From NCBI GenBank assembly GCA_046331625.1, contig JAXLQL010000002.1:62001-126000 (forward strand): DNA of 64,000 nucleotides, given 5' to 3'. Both the position numbers and the translations under genes were made by a program. The notes beneath the pieces were generated by a model. It worked only from the letters and a program-made list of their open reading frames with translations, ran no database searches and was not told the DNA's origin. This DNA comes from JAXLQL01 sp046331625 (GTDB lineage: Bacteria > Acidobacteriota > Terriglobia > Bryobacterales > Bryobacteraceae). Below are positions 63,742-64,000 of the stretch, piece by piece. Within the stretch, counting starts at the first letter, position 1; every line of letters starts with the position of its first letter.

Positions 63742-64000
63742 ATGAGACCTTTGCTGGCGGCTGCCTTTGGATTCTTGCTTGCGTATGCGCAGTGGGAAGA
63801 ACTCGGCCCGCCCTTGCACTCGGCCAAGTTGAAGCTCGTCACGCGCGGACACATGCCCGCGCGCATTTACGTTTCCCGGAACAAGGCGCCGTTCCGCCTC
63901 GCGCCCGTCGACGCCGTCATTCCCATCCGCTCCGACCTCTACTATCGCGACGCCATCTACACACGCAACGCGAATCCCAAGACCTTCGAGGTGGTTGCCA
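63742..64000 (+). CDS. Secreted hypothetical protein, truncated by the window edge
   Basis: The first 86 codons of an exported protein. MRPLLAAAFGFLLAYAQ is a signal peptide, followed by LKLVTRGHMPARIYVSRNKA and RSDLYYRDAIYTRN. The reading frame is open to the end of the window. No family is recognised from this part. Confidence 0.6.
   Translation, partial: MRPLLAAAFGFLLAYAQWEELGPPLHSAKLKLVTRGHMPARIYVSRNKAPFRLAPVDAVIPIRSDLYYRDAIYTRNANPKTFEVVA

Overview
The window is GC-rich and reads like a soil Acidobacteriota chromosome, most likely from the Bryobacterales/Solibacter side. This rests on family content rather than a marker gene. It has a BNR-repeat protein ending in a TIGR03437-type (Solibacter/Bryobacter) C-terminal domain, a 1534-residue SBBP-repeat protein with a C-terminal VWA domain of the acidobacterial type, a Ser/Thr kinase with a helical-repeat tail, a PadR regulator coupled to a membrane protein, PEP-CTERM proteins and many secreted hypothetical proteins. 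No rRNA, tRNA, CRISPR array or prophage was seen.

Layout. 0-8.8 kb: a frame-broken NUC1 nuclease, a glycosyltransferase-like protein, glnA (frame disturbed by three single extra bases), an SDR, a tannase/feruloyl esterase, membrane and hydrolase genes and a secreted repeat protein. 8.8-11.9 kb: a coupled pair, a GNAT-like protein and an enolase-superfamily/alpha-beta hydrolase fusion whose nucleophile elbow carries cysteine. 12-22.5 kb: a complete but rearranged potassium-uptake (Kdp) locus. The KdpD kinase half and KdpE come first, then a decayed IS200-type element, then small ORF-kdpF-kdpA-kdpB-kdpC (frame-broken)-small secreted protein, then two tandem copies of the KdpD N-terminal sensor half. 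A set of CCTTA direct repeats with 11-bp spacing precedes the structural operon and is a good KdpE-box candidate.

22.5-33.1 kb: a PEP-CTERM lectin-like protein, a small beta-rich secreted protein diverging from a padR pair with two matching inverted-repeat sites, a FecR-domain protein with a 16-proline tail, a BNR/TIGR03437 protein, a non-RD Ser/Thr kinase followed by decayed repeats of its own 3' end, an ECF-like sigma factor and a two-domain ThyX-like protein. 33.3-43.6 kb: an exopolysaccharide cluster (chain-length determinant, degenerate tyrosine-kinase-like ATPase, export protein, polymerase, glycosyltransferases, flippase, initiating sugar transferase) whose later genes overlap at ATGA junctions. 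43.6-64 kb: rhodanese, a second PEP-CTERM protein, a pdxA2/DUF1537 kinase pair for four-carbon acid sugars, DUF169, a TlpA-like protein, a Gfo/Idh/MocA dehydrogenase, the giant SBBP-VWA protein, a small hydrolase, REP-like dyads, a Tat-exported TIM-barrel protein, an M16 peptidase pair, membrane proteins, a decayed ORF, a secreted amidohydrolase and a truncated gene at the window edge.

Several genes are broken by what look like single extra bases (nuclease, glnA, transposase, kdpC). In glnA and kdpC the conserved protein motifs continue in the shifted frame, so base-insertion errors in the assembly are as likely as true decay. The features most worth attention are the three-piece KdpD with its putative KdpE repeats, the enolase-hydrolase fusion, the two-domain ThyX with its signature split between halves, and the repeated, decaying 3' end of the kinase gene.
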